DNA of 64,000 bases, from positions 33,222,213 through 33,286,212 of the forward strand of contig OZ234493.1 in assembly GCA_965153455.1 (NCBI GenBank), written 5' to 3'. Positions within the stretch are counted from its first letter, which is position 1. The number at the start of each line of letters is the position of its first letter. The DNA comes from Sphagnum compactum. Lineage: Eukaryota > Bryophyta > Sphagnopsida > Sphagnales. The notes under the pieces were generated by a model. That model ran no database searches, had not been told where the DNA came from, and was given only the letters and a program-made list of their open reading frames with translations. The translations under genes were made by a program, and so were the position numbers. Positions 1 through 12,060 of the stretch are shown here, piece by piece.

Positions 1-1000
1 GGGTTTTTAAGAAATGTGCCAAACCCTAAAACCTTAAAAACGGACCCTCATTTAGTCTAAGCATACATATTGGGATTTTTAAAAAATATTTTTAGAAACA
101 ATTTAAATGAATTTTGGGATTTTTTTTTATCATGGTGCAAACACAAGTGTTGGCCAGTTATATAAGAAAAATCCCAATTATTTGTCGGGATTTATTGGAT
201 TTTTAAAAAAAAAACTTTTGAGTAACGAACTCTATACACAACCATTATATTGAATGCCTTTATATGTACTACCCTTATATCTAATTTGTCTCTGACTAAT
301 AGGATTTAAACAATATTGATATTCAACCCATTAGGGTTTTGAAAATGTCAAATATGCATTTTGCTCAGGATTTAAGGTTGAAAGAGAACCTATCACACTT
401 CCTTTCAGCATTTTGCACTTTTGCATTTATGTTGAGATTTTCTCTAAGATTATTATAAGTCGTTTTTCAAAACTTTGCTTGAGCTTTTTGTAGTGTCGAG
501 TGCTTCATATTCTTAGCTTCATACTTTGTTATGATTTTTTTCATAACAACAAGTCCTTCACTTTGTTTTTGCCTTAAATTTCACAACACCAAACACCAAG
601 TGCTCCATTTCCTCTTTTATTTTAATATTCATAAAAACTCGAGCTCCTTCGCAATGTCGAGGTATTACATTTTCTCCTTTATGACCTTGTGTTTGCAATT
701 TGAATCAAATATGTTTTTGGATTTTTTTTCCTTTTGCTTCTTTTTTTTTGGGTGTGTTTTGGTGTCTTTTTTTTCTTGTTGTATCTAGTTTTGTTGCTTG
801 GTGAATCAAAAAAGTTTAGCAAATTAGGAGAATTTACATTTAATTTTGTCATTTGATTAATTAAGAAAATTTGGTTATGGTATTGTGTTTTTTGAAAATT
901 TGGTGCTTTACAGTTGCAATGGTTATATGCCCTTGTCCACTTGTGACGACATTTGGCTTCAGAAGTTAGTTTTATGTCATTACTCTTGTGTTCAATTTCA
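1..1000. other. AT-rich intergenic DNA, no gene seen
   Basis: Long T and A runs and only short open frames of low-complexity composition. I recognise no protein family on either strand. The hAT remnant begins just downstream. Confidence 0.6.
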
Positions 1001-1219
1001 TTCTCACTCTTTTCTCTTTTCGAAGAAATGTTGCATGCCATGATTAAAAAGATAATGGACCAACATGTTATATCGCATCTTACATCTACAACAATAATTT
1101 TTGTTAGTTTTGATCTTTGTATGTCTCATGATGATATGAATGTTTTTGATCTAGTTATCAATGAATGAAACATGGGTTGCCCATGCATTTTATTGTGAGG
1201 ATGTTTGAAGTGAACAAAA

Positions 1220-2480
1220 TGACTTGCAGTCCTTGACTATACAATTCCAATCTTTATTGGAAAAGTTTGGTTTGTTACATTAGGTAATCACATTTGCAAA
1301 CGATGAATGCACTAATATAACAACTATTGCAACACCTTTGCATTCCATCATTGATTGTAAAGCTTTGAAAATTTTCAAGGTTTATGAATACACAAGACTT
1401 TTGCACATGATGCCTAAGGCCTCTCGATATGCTACAAATGACAACAAAGTTCCTACCGAGTTGAAAAAATCGAAAATCCATTTAGCTTTACAACAAAAAA
1501 TTAATTAAGGCCCAAATGTGGGTTCATGTTGAGGCAATAACATCTTGTTTGAATATTGTTGTTGTATCAATGTGTGATGAATTAGCCTAGGGGCTTGATC
1601 GGTTGTTGTAAAATGTTTTGATAATAACTATTGCATTTACTATGAACATGAAAGTTGAACTAATAACTTTCTTGTGTGATTTAAATGTCTAACCCATTTG
1701 AGGCTAAGGTCTCCATTTTGCACATAAATATGTGTTTGGAAAATATAAAAATGATCAGACCTTTTTTTTGAGTTTTTAAGGTTTTTTTATGCACATCAAG
1801 TTCATAACATAATGGCTATTGTGTTGGATTTGTGTTTCAAATATTTGCATGTTATGGAAAACTTGGTGGGAAATGCAATTTGGTTAGCATCTAAATATGA
1901 TGTTAGGGTTGTCATTCCTCTCCTAATGGTGTGCTTTGATTTGTTAACCTTATTGCAACTACATCTATAACAATGACAATTGATGTTGTGGGTTCAAATC
2001 TTGAAGAAAATATGTTTAATCTGGGGGCCTTGATTAAAGAATATTTTCATGCACTAGTTATTGGAGAATTATTTATATTCAAGGGGCTCGTTATTCCCTC
2101 ATTTGCATGTGCATATCCATTAACATGGCGACACATTGATGAAGGTCAATTTCTTAATGTGTTTCCTTGCAAAAACATATTCTTAAAATTCCATATGCAC
2201 GACTAGAAATTGAACATATGTTTAGTTTCATTGGGGTGTTATATAGTGTTAAAACATTGTTGTTTACAAGTGGAAAACATGGATTAAATTATTACTATGA
2301 TGAAGAATTGACTTAATGATCCATGCTTCAATTGCAATCCAAATTTAAATTTGGAGCAATGCTTAAAAGCAGAAGAGTCTTTGCCAAAGGAAAACTATGG
2401 CTTAATTGAAAAAATAACATTTTTGAACAATTGTAGGTTGATAATGATTAATTTTGTGGGGTTATGGTTGGGGCAAGGAA
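1220..2480 (+). pseudogene. Decayed hAT-superfamily transposase (C-terminal half)
   Basis: Read in shifting frames on the + strand, this stretch has the order of segments expected for the C-terminal half of a plant hAT transposase. Near 1390-1460 there is RLLHMMPKASRYATNDNKV, close to the LM..A..YAT..DKV segment of such proteins. Near 2110-2160 there is TWRHIDEGQFLNV, resembling the W...HE.QFPNV segment of the dimerisation region. Near 2345-2440 there is LEQCLKAEESLPKENYGLI, resembling the acidic tail. Stops and frameshifts separate these pieces, so no intact protein can be made. I did not find terminal inverted repeats or a target-site duplication. Assignment to hAT is from family knowledge; the limits are approximate. 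Confidence 0.6.
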
Positions 2481-3559
2481 CTTGTGCTATAATTGGACAA
2501 AGATATTCATGGAATTGTGGTTCAATTCCTTCACAAGTTTTGTTTTGTTTTTTTTGAGGTTTTGTTTCATATTGTTTTTGTTTTAAGAAGTTAGATAATA
2601 TTGTATTTTTTTTCTAAGCAACTGGAATTGGAAATGTGATATGCATAACCTTTGGGCATATCCTTTATATTTTGAAATTTGAAAAATGGCATATTTATAA
2701 CCAACAAAGGATTTTTTTTTAATGGATGTGTAACTAGTGTGTATACACGTTGTAAAGGGGGTGTGAAAGGGAATCACGAAACAAAACATGCTTCTATAAG
2801 CATATTTAGGCTTTTATGTGGAGGAATGCACCATGTTCCAAAAAAATCGGTGATGGGCCAATCAAATGGCTCCTTTTGGAAAAAAAAAATTATGGGCACA
2901 CCCCTTCACTAATTAATAGAAACATGAATAATAAGTACACCCATAGTTGATGGCCCCTACCATTAGCCGAGGCCAAAAATGACAAAAAAACACAAGTAGG
3001 CCAAAAAAAAAATTCGTGCAACCAATGAGGTGAAAGGCCCAATTTTATTTTTTCTTTCAGGAGGAGAGGGTGAGGGGTGTTCAATTTTTGTTGTTCCCAT
3101 GAAGTTTCAAAATGGGTTCCCAACATGTTCCCCAAGTTCCCAATGGGTTCCCCAACATTTTCCCAATAGCTCTCACTTCATCCCATATGTTTTGCCCTAA
3201 GTTCTATGTAACATATATAAGGAACTCAAAGGAGGAGGAGATTACAACATAGGTATCTATTTTGGGAGTGTCCAATTCTTTGATTATTATTATTTTTTTG
3301 GTCATGGGCCAATCAAAGATGTTCATCACAAAAGGAAAATAATAATAAATTGAACTTGAATCGACCCCACAACTAAGTAGCATGAGTCACAATGACTCCA
3401 TGATATGGGGGGTTTGTTTATTTAAGAATTGTTTTTTAAAAAACTCATGGGTCAATAGAGATTTTGGTCACTATTATAAGTGTAGGGGATCGTCACCCAC
3501 TTGAAGATTATGTCATATAATGTGGGTCAAGAAAATGAAATCTTCCACCCAAGACGACC
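2481..3559. other. Intergenic DNA, nothing recognised
   Basis: Low-complexity AT-rich sequence with a locally repetitive 'gttccc...aatggg' stretch near 3110-3160. The short frames show no domain that I recognise. Confidence 0.5.
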
Positions 3560-3775
3560 TTAATGGTGATTAAATTTTTTAAGCACCAAATCTAACTCCA
3601 TATGGTGATTTTGTTTTCAATCCAAAATCTTCTTTCAAATGGTGATTTGTTTTTTTGTGATAATCACCCCAAAATCTAGTTCACATGGTGATTTTGTTTT
3701 TTCAAAGAGCCAAATGTCCCCCAAATGGTGATTAGTTTTCTTGTGATAATTACCAAATCTACTTCAAATAGTGAA
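3560..3775. repeat. Diverged short tandem repeat built on 'atggtgatttgtttt'
   Basis: The phrase 'atggtgattt(t)gttttc' recurs about five times at irregular 40-60 bp spacing, alternating with 'ccaaaatct' and 'gtgataatcacc'. It looks like an old, diverged minisatellite with no coding content. Confidence 0.5.
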
Positions 3776-3813
3776 TATCCCCCCACCTCTCAAAGATCTT
3801 TTGGGTGAGGGGA

Positions 3814-3836
3814 GGGGGGGGGGGGGGGGGGGGGGG
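3814..3836. repeat. Uninterrupted poly-G tract of about 23 bases
   Basis: A homopolymeric G run, preceded by GGGTGAGGGGA. Such a run can form G-quadruplexes and is also prone to sequencing-length error. A 21-base poly-C tract lies at 4687-4707, so two opposite homopolymers sit within 1 kb. Confidence 0.85.
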
Positions 3837-3839
3837 AGG

Positions 3840-4767
3840 AGAAGTGGCCACAACAAAAGCATTTTCCCAGGAAAGAGGTGCTCAAAAAAGCAAAGGAAAA
3901 AACCTTCCCTTGCTTTACACATGGTGGAAATTGGATGTCATGTTTTTCCCTCATTTTAGGTATCGTGGCATATTAAGTCAAGAGCAAGGGTTTTGTTTTC
4001 TTTCCTTTCTTTCTTTCTTTTTTAATTTTTTTTAATAATAAATTATATATATATGTGTGTGTGTGTGTGTAATTTTTTAATTTTTTAAATTTTTTAATTG
4101 TCCTCACACCTTGCTATGTATTGGTGACATACTCTTACCTATGGTCTAATAAGTATGGCAAGTTCAACTTCATTTTTTTCTTCTTTTTTTTCCCTTGTGA
4201 CTTTTAGGGGCCATAAGTCACACCCATTATTTTTTTTGGTGTCACCAAGTGGTCTAAAATTCGTCACCAAAAAAAAAAAAAAAAAACCCAAAAACCCAAA
4301 AACCCGCTGAGTCACGAGGGAAGATAGTTTCCTTGGAAAATATATCCAAGTGAATTTTTTTTTCTTTTCACTATCTTTCATCTTTTAAATGTGAACGGTT
4401 GGGATTGACTTAAAACGATGGTAGAGATACGGCGATGAAGTCATAATTCCTCCTCCTCCTCTCTTGAGCAAAAGATTTTTTGGGCATCTTTTGTGTAATG
4501 CCCTCCTTACCAATGGGAGCAGGCAATTACGCCCTGTAATGTCCCCGCAAAAAACCAAAAAAACCATTTTCTCTGGGGTGCTTAGGTACAGCGTAAGGAA
4601 CCTCTTTGAGGCTCTTCCTGGATTTGAGGGCTCAGCTAAGGCCGATAGATAGCCCTGGGGCTAGGCTCCAAAATCCTCGAGGAACTCCCCCCCCCCCCCC
4701 CCCCCCCAAAAGGGATTCCTTCCCCAAGGAAAAGAACTTTTTTTAATTTCAGGAATCCCGCAAAAGC
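3840..4767. other. Intergenic DNA with homopolymers, no gene seen
   Basis: Contains a (GT)n run near 4055-4071, a poly-A run near 4268-4286 and the poly-C run at 4687-4707. No recognisable coding sequence. Confidence 0.5.
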
Positions 4768-4998
4768 ATAAGGTACCCTTCCTTTGAAAAATGGTACCTT
4801 ACACTTTTTTATAAGGTACCTTTCATTGAAAAATGGGAGTACCTTACACTCTTTTATAAGGTACCTTTCATGGAAAAATTGGAGTACCTTACACTTTTTA
4901 TAAGGTACCTTTCATTGAAAAATGGAGTACCTTACACTTTTTTATAAGGTACCTTTCATTGAAAAATGGGAGTACCTTACACTTTTTTATAAGGTACC
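4768..4998. repeat. Minisatellite, five units of 43-45 bp containing GGTACC
   Basis: Units starting with ATAAGGTACC occur at 4768, 4811, 4856, 4900, 4944 and 4989, a period of 43-45 bp. Each unit has AAGGTACC near its start and 'agtaccttacac' in the second half, so each holds a short inverted repeat (aaggtac / gtacctt) around 'tttcattgaaaaatgg'. It is non-coding. Confidence 0.9.
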
Positions 4999-5154
4999 GT
5001 ACGCGCCACATTCCATAAAATAATAGTTTTCGTAATTTGCAAAATGGGCATGTGGATTTTGTGTAATGGGCATGTGGTTTTTGAACAATTCTTCTTAGGT
5101 CCGGCCAACCTATTGAAAGTGCGCCTTGTAGAAATAGAAAGATACAAAAAAGAC

Positions 5155-5340
5155 CTAGAAATACCCTAAGATACCCTCAAAAAAACCCTAGAAATACCCT
5201 AAGATACCCTCACAAAAACCCTAGAAATACCCTAAGATACCCTCAAAAAACCTCTAGAAATACCCTAAGATACCCTCAAAAAAACCCTAGAAATACCCTA
5301 ACATACCCTAAGATACCCAAAAAACAAAACCCTAGAAATT
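5155..5340. repeat. Minisatellite, regular 33-bp units
   Basis: Units beginning CTAGAAATACCCTAAG start at 5155, 5188, 5221, 5254 and 5287 (exactly 33 bp apart), with a final partial unit at 5332. The copies are adjacent, without unique spacers. The unit contains 'accctaagatacc', which is only loosely telomere-like. Confidence 0.9.
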
Positions 5341-7801
5341 GTTTGGGCATGATGATCAAAGCCCATGTGATAAGAAAAAAGTTGAGCCTGTGCATTTTGG
5401 TCAGCAAATAGACTGCATCCACATGATAGGGTGATGCTAACTGAGGTCAATGATTTTGTCCATTGTAGTAAGTATTTCAAGTAGTCCAAGGAATGGATAA
5501 AATTTTGGGTGTTGCCAAATCTTCTTATCCCAAATTCTTCACATGAGTGTGGAAAATAAACATCCTCATTGGAACACACCTAACACATTAATTTATTTAT
5601 TTTTGTTGAAATTCACCTAACCTTCACTATGGTCGGCATTTCCAATGGGTATAAAGCACATTTCGAAAATTATACTAAGAAACAATCAAAACATGTTTCA
5701 AACTTATGTTCTTGATCAAAAAATTCAATGAAATTTAACACTCTACCATTTTTTTGAAAAAAATTAAATGCAATTATTAGAAACATCAAAAAATGCAATT
5801 TTTAAAAAAAAGTCTTGTTACATTTTCAAATTGTATACAACCTAATTAATGTAATTACCAAAAAATTATAACGAAATTTTTTGTTCAAATGTTTCAAATT
5901 TTTGAAAAAAAAACAAGCTTCAAAGCCAAAAAATGTGCCAAGATATTTCGATGCCATCCAAAGTGCATGGAACTAAAGAATGTACCCTTTGGTCTGTTTT
6001 TTTGGTATTGTAATTTTAGAAAATGATCACCAATATCGTGGGATGAACTTGGGGGCATGTCATTTCTACTCTTCTACTTCATGTATTCATTATGGTGCTC
6101 ATCCTATTCACACCTTTCTATTATGCATTGGTTTTCATTGTGATGTTCAATATTGGGTGCAAAAAAGGTAAAATAGACCAAAAACTAATGGATGTCCAGT
6201 TATATAATGTATCATGCATATGAAAAGATTAGGTAACATCAAAATGGGTGAAAATGTGATAGAAAACCCTCTTTCCTTTTGTTACATTTACATGAATCTA
6301 CTTTCGATAAAACTAGGAACAAATATGTTTTGAAGGTAAATTAAAAAAATCCCCATTTACTAGATGGTAAATTTGTGATTGGGGAGCTTTTGACACGAAA
6401 TATATGATGATATGTACTTGTATTAAATTAGGATATAAATACTTATATATGAATCTTGATCTCCCCATCAAAAATATATTTTATTTCTTATTGTTTAGAA
6501 AATAAAAACATACTTAACATATATTTTATCAAAATTCACACTACAAAATACAAACTTCACAATCTAGTTGTATTAAAAAAAATTCCTACTAAAAACTTAC
6601 TTTTATAATGTGAAATTTGAAAACTAATTCACAACAATGAATAACTTTTAAAAACATAATTCAAGTAAAAAAATCAAATTAATGATGGGTTTCATTATTT
6701 TTGGTCTACTTTTCAAGTAGATTAGCAAAGTAATACAAATGTTCATTTTATTTTGCTTTCACCTTGTTAGGTTATTCTTACTTCCTATTATGTTTGATTA
6801 CTTCCTTGGTCTTCATTATGGTGTCCATAATGTTTTTTTCACCTTTTTACTTTGTTGTTTTAAATAATCATCTTGGTGTTCATTGTGTCCTTTTTGCCCT
6901 TCCTACTTTATTGCCATGGTCTTCATTATGGTGCTCATCATGTTCTTTTTGCCTTTCTATTTTGATGCCTCAAGTTGACAACAAGTTGGCAAACGATTAG
7001 ACATCACATATCAAATTTGTTGCTAGTTAAATGTCTTGTAAAAAATTAAGGTTGTAGAAGTTAACTATTTACTTTGAATCTTTTTATGGTGGGCAAATAT
7101 TTGTGGCAACGTGGTTGGTAAACAATACTAGAAACATCTTTAGATGTTGAAGGGCATGTGATATACGTGAAAATAGAGTAGTCATGTGTAGTCCAAAGTC
7201 TTGTGCTTATTCTATTGTTTCTAATGTCACATATGAGTCATGTCCAACACACAAATCGATTTAAAGGTGACAAATTGGTTTGAAAATGTCATCAATGTTT
7301 TCTTTTGCAGTGCTATGAAAGTTCCTTGCTCAGCACGATCTAATGTAGTCCTTGCACATGTGCATTCAACTTTGAAAATGTAGATCTATTGTTCTAATAT
7401 TGTTAGTGTCAAAATGGACATGATACATTTGGATTAACACGATAGGTCATGTATAACCTTGATTTCACCTCCATGACCACACAACAAGGTAATCAATTGC
7501 AACATCATCTTGTGATGCATAACATCAACACTTGAATTTAAACTATGTCTTTATTGAATCCTCTTGTAAATCCAAACTTTGAAATGCATTTTCTTCTTCA
7601 TATTTTTTTCAAATAAATCAAGTCAACATTCTTATGTGAATTTACTTTCAAAAAACTATGCATCGAGTTGCAAATCATTTACAAAAACTCAGGGTCACTT
7701 TGTGAAGAATTGAAATTCAATTGTGTTCCGCAAAATAAACTCATTGTTAATCCTTTGCATCATATTCAATTGAACTAAGAGAAGAGTTGATTTTGTACAA
7801 A
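5341..7801. other. Intergenic DNA with a small diverged repeat
   Basis: AT-rich sequence without a recognisable gene. Around 6795-6965 the phrase 'ttggt(c/g)ttcattatggtg' recurs about three times at roughly 65-bp spacing; a related phrase occurs near 6088. The rest shows nothing identifiable. Confidence 0.5.
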
Positions 7802-8476
7802 CTAGTGGGTACCCGTGACCTTCGGACACTGTGAGAGGTTGGTATAAAATTAAGGTAACCCACCATGGTTAGTTAGAGATGGGACAGTAACTGAAGAGTT
7901 GGAAATGGGAGGCAAACCAAGTTGTTGGGTTAAATGTTAAGTGCAGTTAATGTTTATACTAGAGCCTATTTCCAGAGCACACAACACCACGGTATTCATT
8001 CCCCACCGTTGATTCAAATCCCTATGGTGCTTTGTGCTTTGCTCCCCACCATCGATTTCACAATCACTACAGTTGTTTCACACTGTTGATTCATAATCAC
8101 ACTACTACTGTCCCCTATTATTTGAACGGCCAAAAAGTAAAAGTGAAATTTGAAAAGTGGATTGATTTTTACCCACTATGGTAAAAGTTAGATTACAAAC
8201 ATGTGGGTACTTAGAGTACAGTTACTACTATCCCCTATTATTTGAACGGCCAAAAAGTAAAAATGAAATTTGAAAAGTGGATTGATTTTTACCCATTGTG
8301 GTAAAAGTTAGATTACAAACACGTGGGTACTTAAAGTACGATTACGATCGATGGCTGGCGTGTGTCTCTCCGCCACCACGACCCGGTTCTGCCATAGAAA
8401 ATGCAGAGGCCGGTTCTGCAGCAGAATTGTCGTGTCAGACAGACGCACGCACAGACTTACTGAATTAATATATAGA
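7802..8476 (-). mobile_element. Candidate non-autonomous Helitron (675 bp)
   Basis: Read on the minus strand, the element starts with TCTATATATTAATTC at 8476, preceded by an A, and ends with CTAG at 7802, followed by a T. This is the A^T insertion arrangement of Helitrons. Nine bases before the CTAG is a hairpin, GTGTCC-GAA-GGTCAC, with one mismatch in six pairs. There are no terminal inverted repeats and no target-site duplication, as expected. The interior carries a 120-bp tandem duplication and a GC-rich patch near 8341-8450, with no Rep or helicase coding sequence, so it would depend on another element for mobility. The class assignment rests on termini alone. Confidence 0.6.
8101..8340. 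repeat. Perfect-period 120-bp tandem duplication
   Basis: 8101-8220 and 8221-8340 are adjacent copies of exactly 120 bp that differ at about nine positions. They lie inside the Helitron candidate, so the duplication may have arisen within that element. Confidence 0.95.
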
Positions 8477-9052
8477 TTTAAAAGTTAACTTTTTACATTA
8501 CTAAAGAAAGTTCTTAAAAATTTATGTAACAAAAAAAGTTCAAATATTAATTCTTAAAAGAAAACTATGTGTCGAACCTTTGAAAGTTGAACCCTAAGGG
8601 TTTAAAGGTCAAGGTGTACTTGGAAGGGGTCAGGGTTTAGGGTGCAAGTTTGAACCTAAAGCTGAACTTGAATGCCCACCAATGTAATCAATTGAGGGTT
8701 TTCAGATCTTCTGCAGCTAATGTCATCAAGAAAATGAGAAAATAAACTGAGAATTATAAGTTGAGACTTTACAAATTATCACAAGAATTACTGAGATTTC
8801 TGCAAAGTTTCCAAATTTTTAAGTCCATCTGAATCAAACTCAGAGATGAAGAGCCCTATAACAAGTTCATCAACATTCTAGATCTGACAACATAACTGCA
8901 GCAAATCAGCAAGCATGCAAAAAAAGCATAAGAGAGCCAAACTTGAAGAAAAGAGAAAAAACCCAAATTGCAAAACAAAACCAGAACTGACAAACCATCT
9001 GCCAGATTCTGGTTGTCACACAATGATAAATCTGGGCGGATGTTTGCTTTTG
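8477..9052. other. Spacer and probable 3' region of the GT92 gene
   Basis: The left part is AT-rich spacer. From about 8860 the composition becomes gene-like on the minus strand, directly after the GT92 stop codon, and is probably its 3' untranslated region. No separate gene is seen. Confidence 0.45.
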
Positions 9053-11339
9053 TCATTGTGTTACATTCTTACTGTGACCTTCTTCAACTTTTGATGCAGT
9101 GGTATTTGACCTGGGAAAGCCAAAACTGAAGAGTGGAGAGGCCTTTGCGAAGTCATGGGCATGTTGTGAGGTGGCAGAAATGCTAGTATCTCGCCACCAA
9201 AACCCGTCAACAGCAGTGGAAGCATTAACCTTCTCAGGATCTAAGATGATGCGACAATTCATGTGGTCAGAGCCAACATCTATAGGGCCTTTGGAATCTC
9301 CACCGCTGTACAGATTGAGTCGTGCAATACCTGTGTCAAGGTTAACACCGCCCCAAGATGGTTCCATTGTGTAATGTATTGTTCCAGCATACACTTTGCG
9401 GGGATTGGCAGCCCATTTGCGGGCACCTTCTGGGCCAACACAGATAGAGGATCTTGACTTATCAGAGCAGGTTGGGTGCTCGAGATGCAAAAACATGCGA
9501 TCTACAGCCCAATCTTCATCAATGGCCCCAAACATTGAGTTTTTTGGGGGTGAGCAATAAATACTACTCCAAACTTGACTACCAAAAGTGATGTATGGGC
9601 TCTCCTTGTTGCTCTCCAAAATACCCAAAAGTGTTTGAGGGGGCATGATTTCGAGGTACTCATCAAAACCCCAAAAGAAGGCCCAATCAGCGAAGAACCG
9701 TGATCGTTGTAAGCAATCATTGAGTGCCAAGTGATTGTTAGGGTATTGTTCTTGGCCAACTACAAAGCTCTCATCAAGGCTCATATCTATTAATGTCAAC
9801 AAACCATCATCAAGAAGAGGCTGCAAAATGCTCATTGTTGCTGAGTCCAATTCTATCCCATGGTATATGAAATAGTGCAGCTTCCCTTCCCTGAAAACAT
9901 AATGGTTGAACATGAGCCATTGCTTCAAGTACCGCGCATTCAGTGGTTCCAAAATTGGGGGTGGGCAAAAGGCATATGAGTGCTTTAGCGGGCCTTCAAA
10001 CTGAATATGGTTGATGGCTTCTGGAGGCTCATCAAAAACTGGAACAAATTCCCCGCTGCCAAGCTTAAGGTAGAGATGGCCACCCAAACCATTTGAGCCC
10101 GCTGGATCTTCGAAAGAACATTTTATCACTGCAACATCATAAGGCAGTCCTCCTTTGGTTGGATCACTCATAAATGTGTAGCTTTTTTTCCCATGTTGGA
10201 CAGGCACTTGATTATCAACTGCTGGTGGTGGTGGAAACGGTGGTGGTGTGTGGTTGGAGCTCAATGCTGGATCCCACTGCATCCAGATGCATGTACCAGA
10301 GGTGGCATCCTGCACCAGCATCTTTTCACCAAAGGAATTAGCCACCAGAGTGACCAATGTGAACTCTTCATGTGACATTCGGTAAGAACTGAAGAGGATT
10401 AGTGGTGGAAGTGATGACCGAAATGGGCGGAACTTCTGATCACCCTGCAAAATTGGTCCTGCTGCTGCTGCTGCAGGAGGCACATGCTGCTGTCCTGTTT
10501 TACTTTCATCAAGCATCTTCAACCTCACAGCACATGCTTCGTCTGCTGCTTCATCCAGTCAACAAATCCCACCCAATCCGACCCTGTCTGTAAAACTTCA
10601 ATGAAAGGTGAAGGAAGTGTAGCAGCAGCAGACAGACTCCAACAGCAAAAAAAAATTCTTTCAAAGAGAAAAAGATGTCGAAGAATGTTTGTTGCAACCC
10701 AATTGAAAAGTTTTAGAGATAGAGTTTTTTTTTAAAAAATTGGTTTTGGTTTTTGGTACCTTGATTTTGGGTTTGATTTGCACAATGGGTTTGCGTTGCC
10801 CTCAACATGGCCACTTCTTTCTGAAGCTCCTCCACGTTGTGAAGCTCCTGGATGACTTCAGTGAGAATCTCACCAGTGGGACCATCCAGTGCAGCATTGA
10901 CATCCCACTGAGGCAAAGCACCGCGCGGGTGATCCACAGAGAGCTGATCTGCATCAGCTTTGGTGGCATTCACAATGATCACCAGTCCTTTATCCATGGC
11001 TTCCTTCACAAGCTCTTTCAGAGACCGCAGAGAATTGTCAGCTGGAAGAAGATGGGGCAACGAAGAAGAGCTTCTTCTGCTTCTGATCATGGTGAATTCT
11101 GCCAGTCCTTCTTCTTCTTCTTCTTCTTGGACTTGCAATCTCCTCACATGTTGCCGAAAACCTCCGAGATCACCAGTGCTGTTGAATATCACCAGCATCA
11201 GGACCAAGAGTCCTAGCAAGCAAATCAATGCTGGGGTCTTTGTGATCAACCTGGAAATCCCTGCTATGCTTCCTATAGGCGCCTGCTTCCCATTCATCTT
11301 TCCAAATGAACTTCTTGCACTGATTTTGTTCATGGTCAT
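9053..11339 (-). CDS. GT92/DUF23 Golgi glycosyltransferase-like protein (two exons)
   Basis: Likely a type II Golgi membrane glycosyltransferase of the GT92/DUF23 family, loosely like plant beta-1,4-galactan synthases (GALS). Proposed exons are 11339-10760 and about 10494-9053, giving about 673 residues. I chose the ATG at 11339 because it is the first in frame; a short basic segment and a hydrophobic anchor follow (about residues 36-52). The stem holds an acidic EEEEEE run, encoded by a CTT microsatellite, and a coiled-coil-like patch ending near residue 190. The catalytic half includes LKQWLMFNHYVF, HYFIYHGIELDS and NDCLQRSRFFADWAFFWGFDEY (written in pieces here: NDCLQRSRFF, ADWAFFWGFDEY) near residues 450-473. 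The usual acidic DxD is GFD here, so the first aspartate is missing. The donor at 10759 (GTACC) is clear. The second acceptor is uncertain: the strongest polypyrimidine acceptor, near 10590, leads to an in-frame stop, whereas CAG before 10494 keeps the frame. The donor substrate is unknown. Confidence 0.8.
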
Positions 11340-12029
11340 GATGATGGGTGGTTCTTCTTCTTCTTCCAACAGACAATTGCAGATGTTTTTCCTCAGCTCT
11401 GATCTTTCTCTACTGCAACATTGTTGTTGTTCTTCTTTAACTACTTCTTCTCTTGCTCCAAAACCAAAACTCTGAGACAACAATGCTGCTGATGCTGCAT
11501 GTGGGTGTGCCAAACAGAAAGCTTTTTCTCTGGAATTTCGGCGGCTGCAAAAAGGCTTCTTCACTGATGCCTATCTTCTTCTACAACAGGCAGTAGAGCT
11601 TCTAGCCAAGAAAGATAAAACCGTTGACTTCGTGACGACGACGACGACGATGCTCATCCCTGGCAGAATTGGAGAAGGAAACGAGCGGCTGCTTCTTCAA
11701 TCGATGCGATTGTTCTTTCTCAGAAGAGTTGTTGAAGAAGCAGCTTACACTATACACATTGTATCAAAGAAAAAACCTTGAGGCGCGCACACACACACAC
11801 ACACACAGACATACAAACAAACGGAACCCGGGGCTCGTTATGTCGAGTCTCAAGAAGCTCCCAACTTTCTTCTCACATAACAAGCTCTTCATCAGGAAAC
11901 CAAAACCCCACCAAAGATAAAAACAGCACACAGTCAGTCAGTCAGTCAGTCAGTCAGTCACAAACAAGCAGCAGCAGCAACAGCAGCACCTAGTCTATAT
12001 GGGTTTCTGCACCACCTCCTCCTCCCAGG

Positions 12030-12060
<31 letters not shown>

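Noticed and set aside
5155-5340. CRISPR-like regular repeats
   Set aside because: The 33-bp units are directly adjacent with no unique spacers, and the genome is that of a plant.
10740-11475. Two overlapping + strand open frames of 158 and 171 codons opposite the GT92 first exon
   Set aside because: They are antisense to a better-supported coding exon with an anchor segment and a clean donor, and they match no family.
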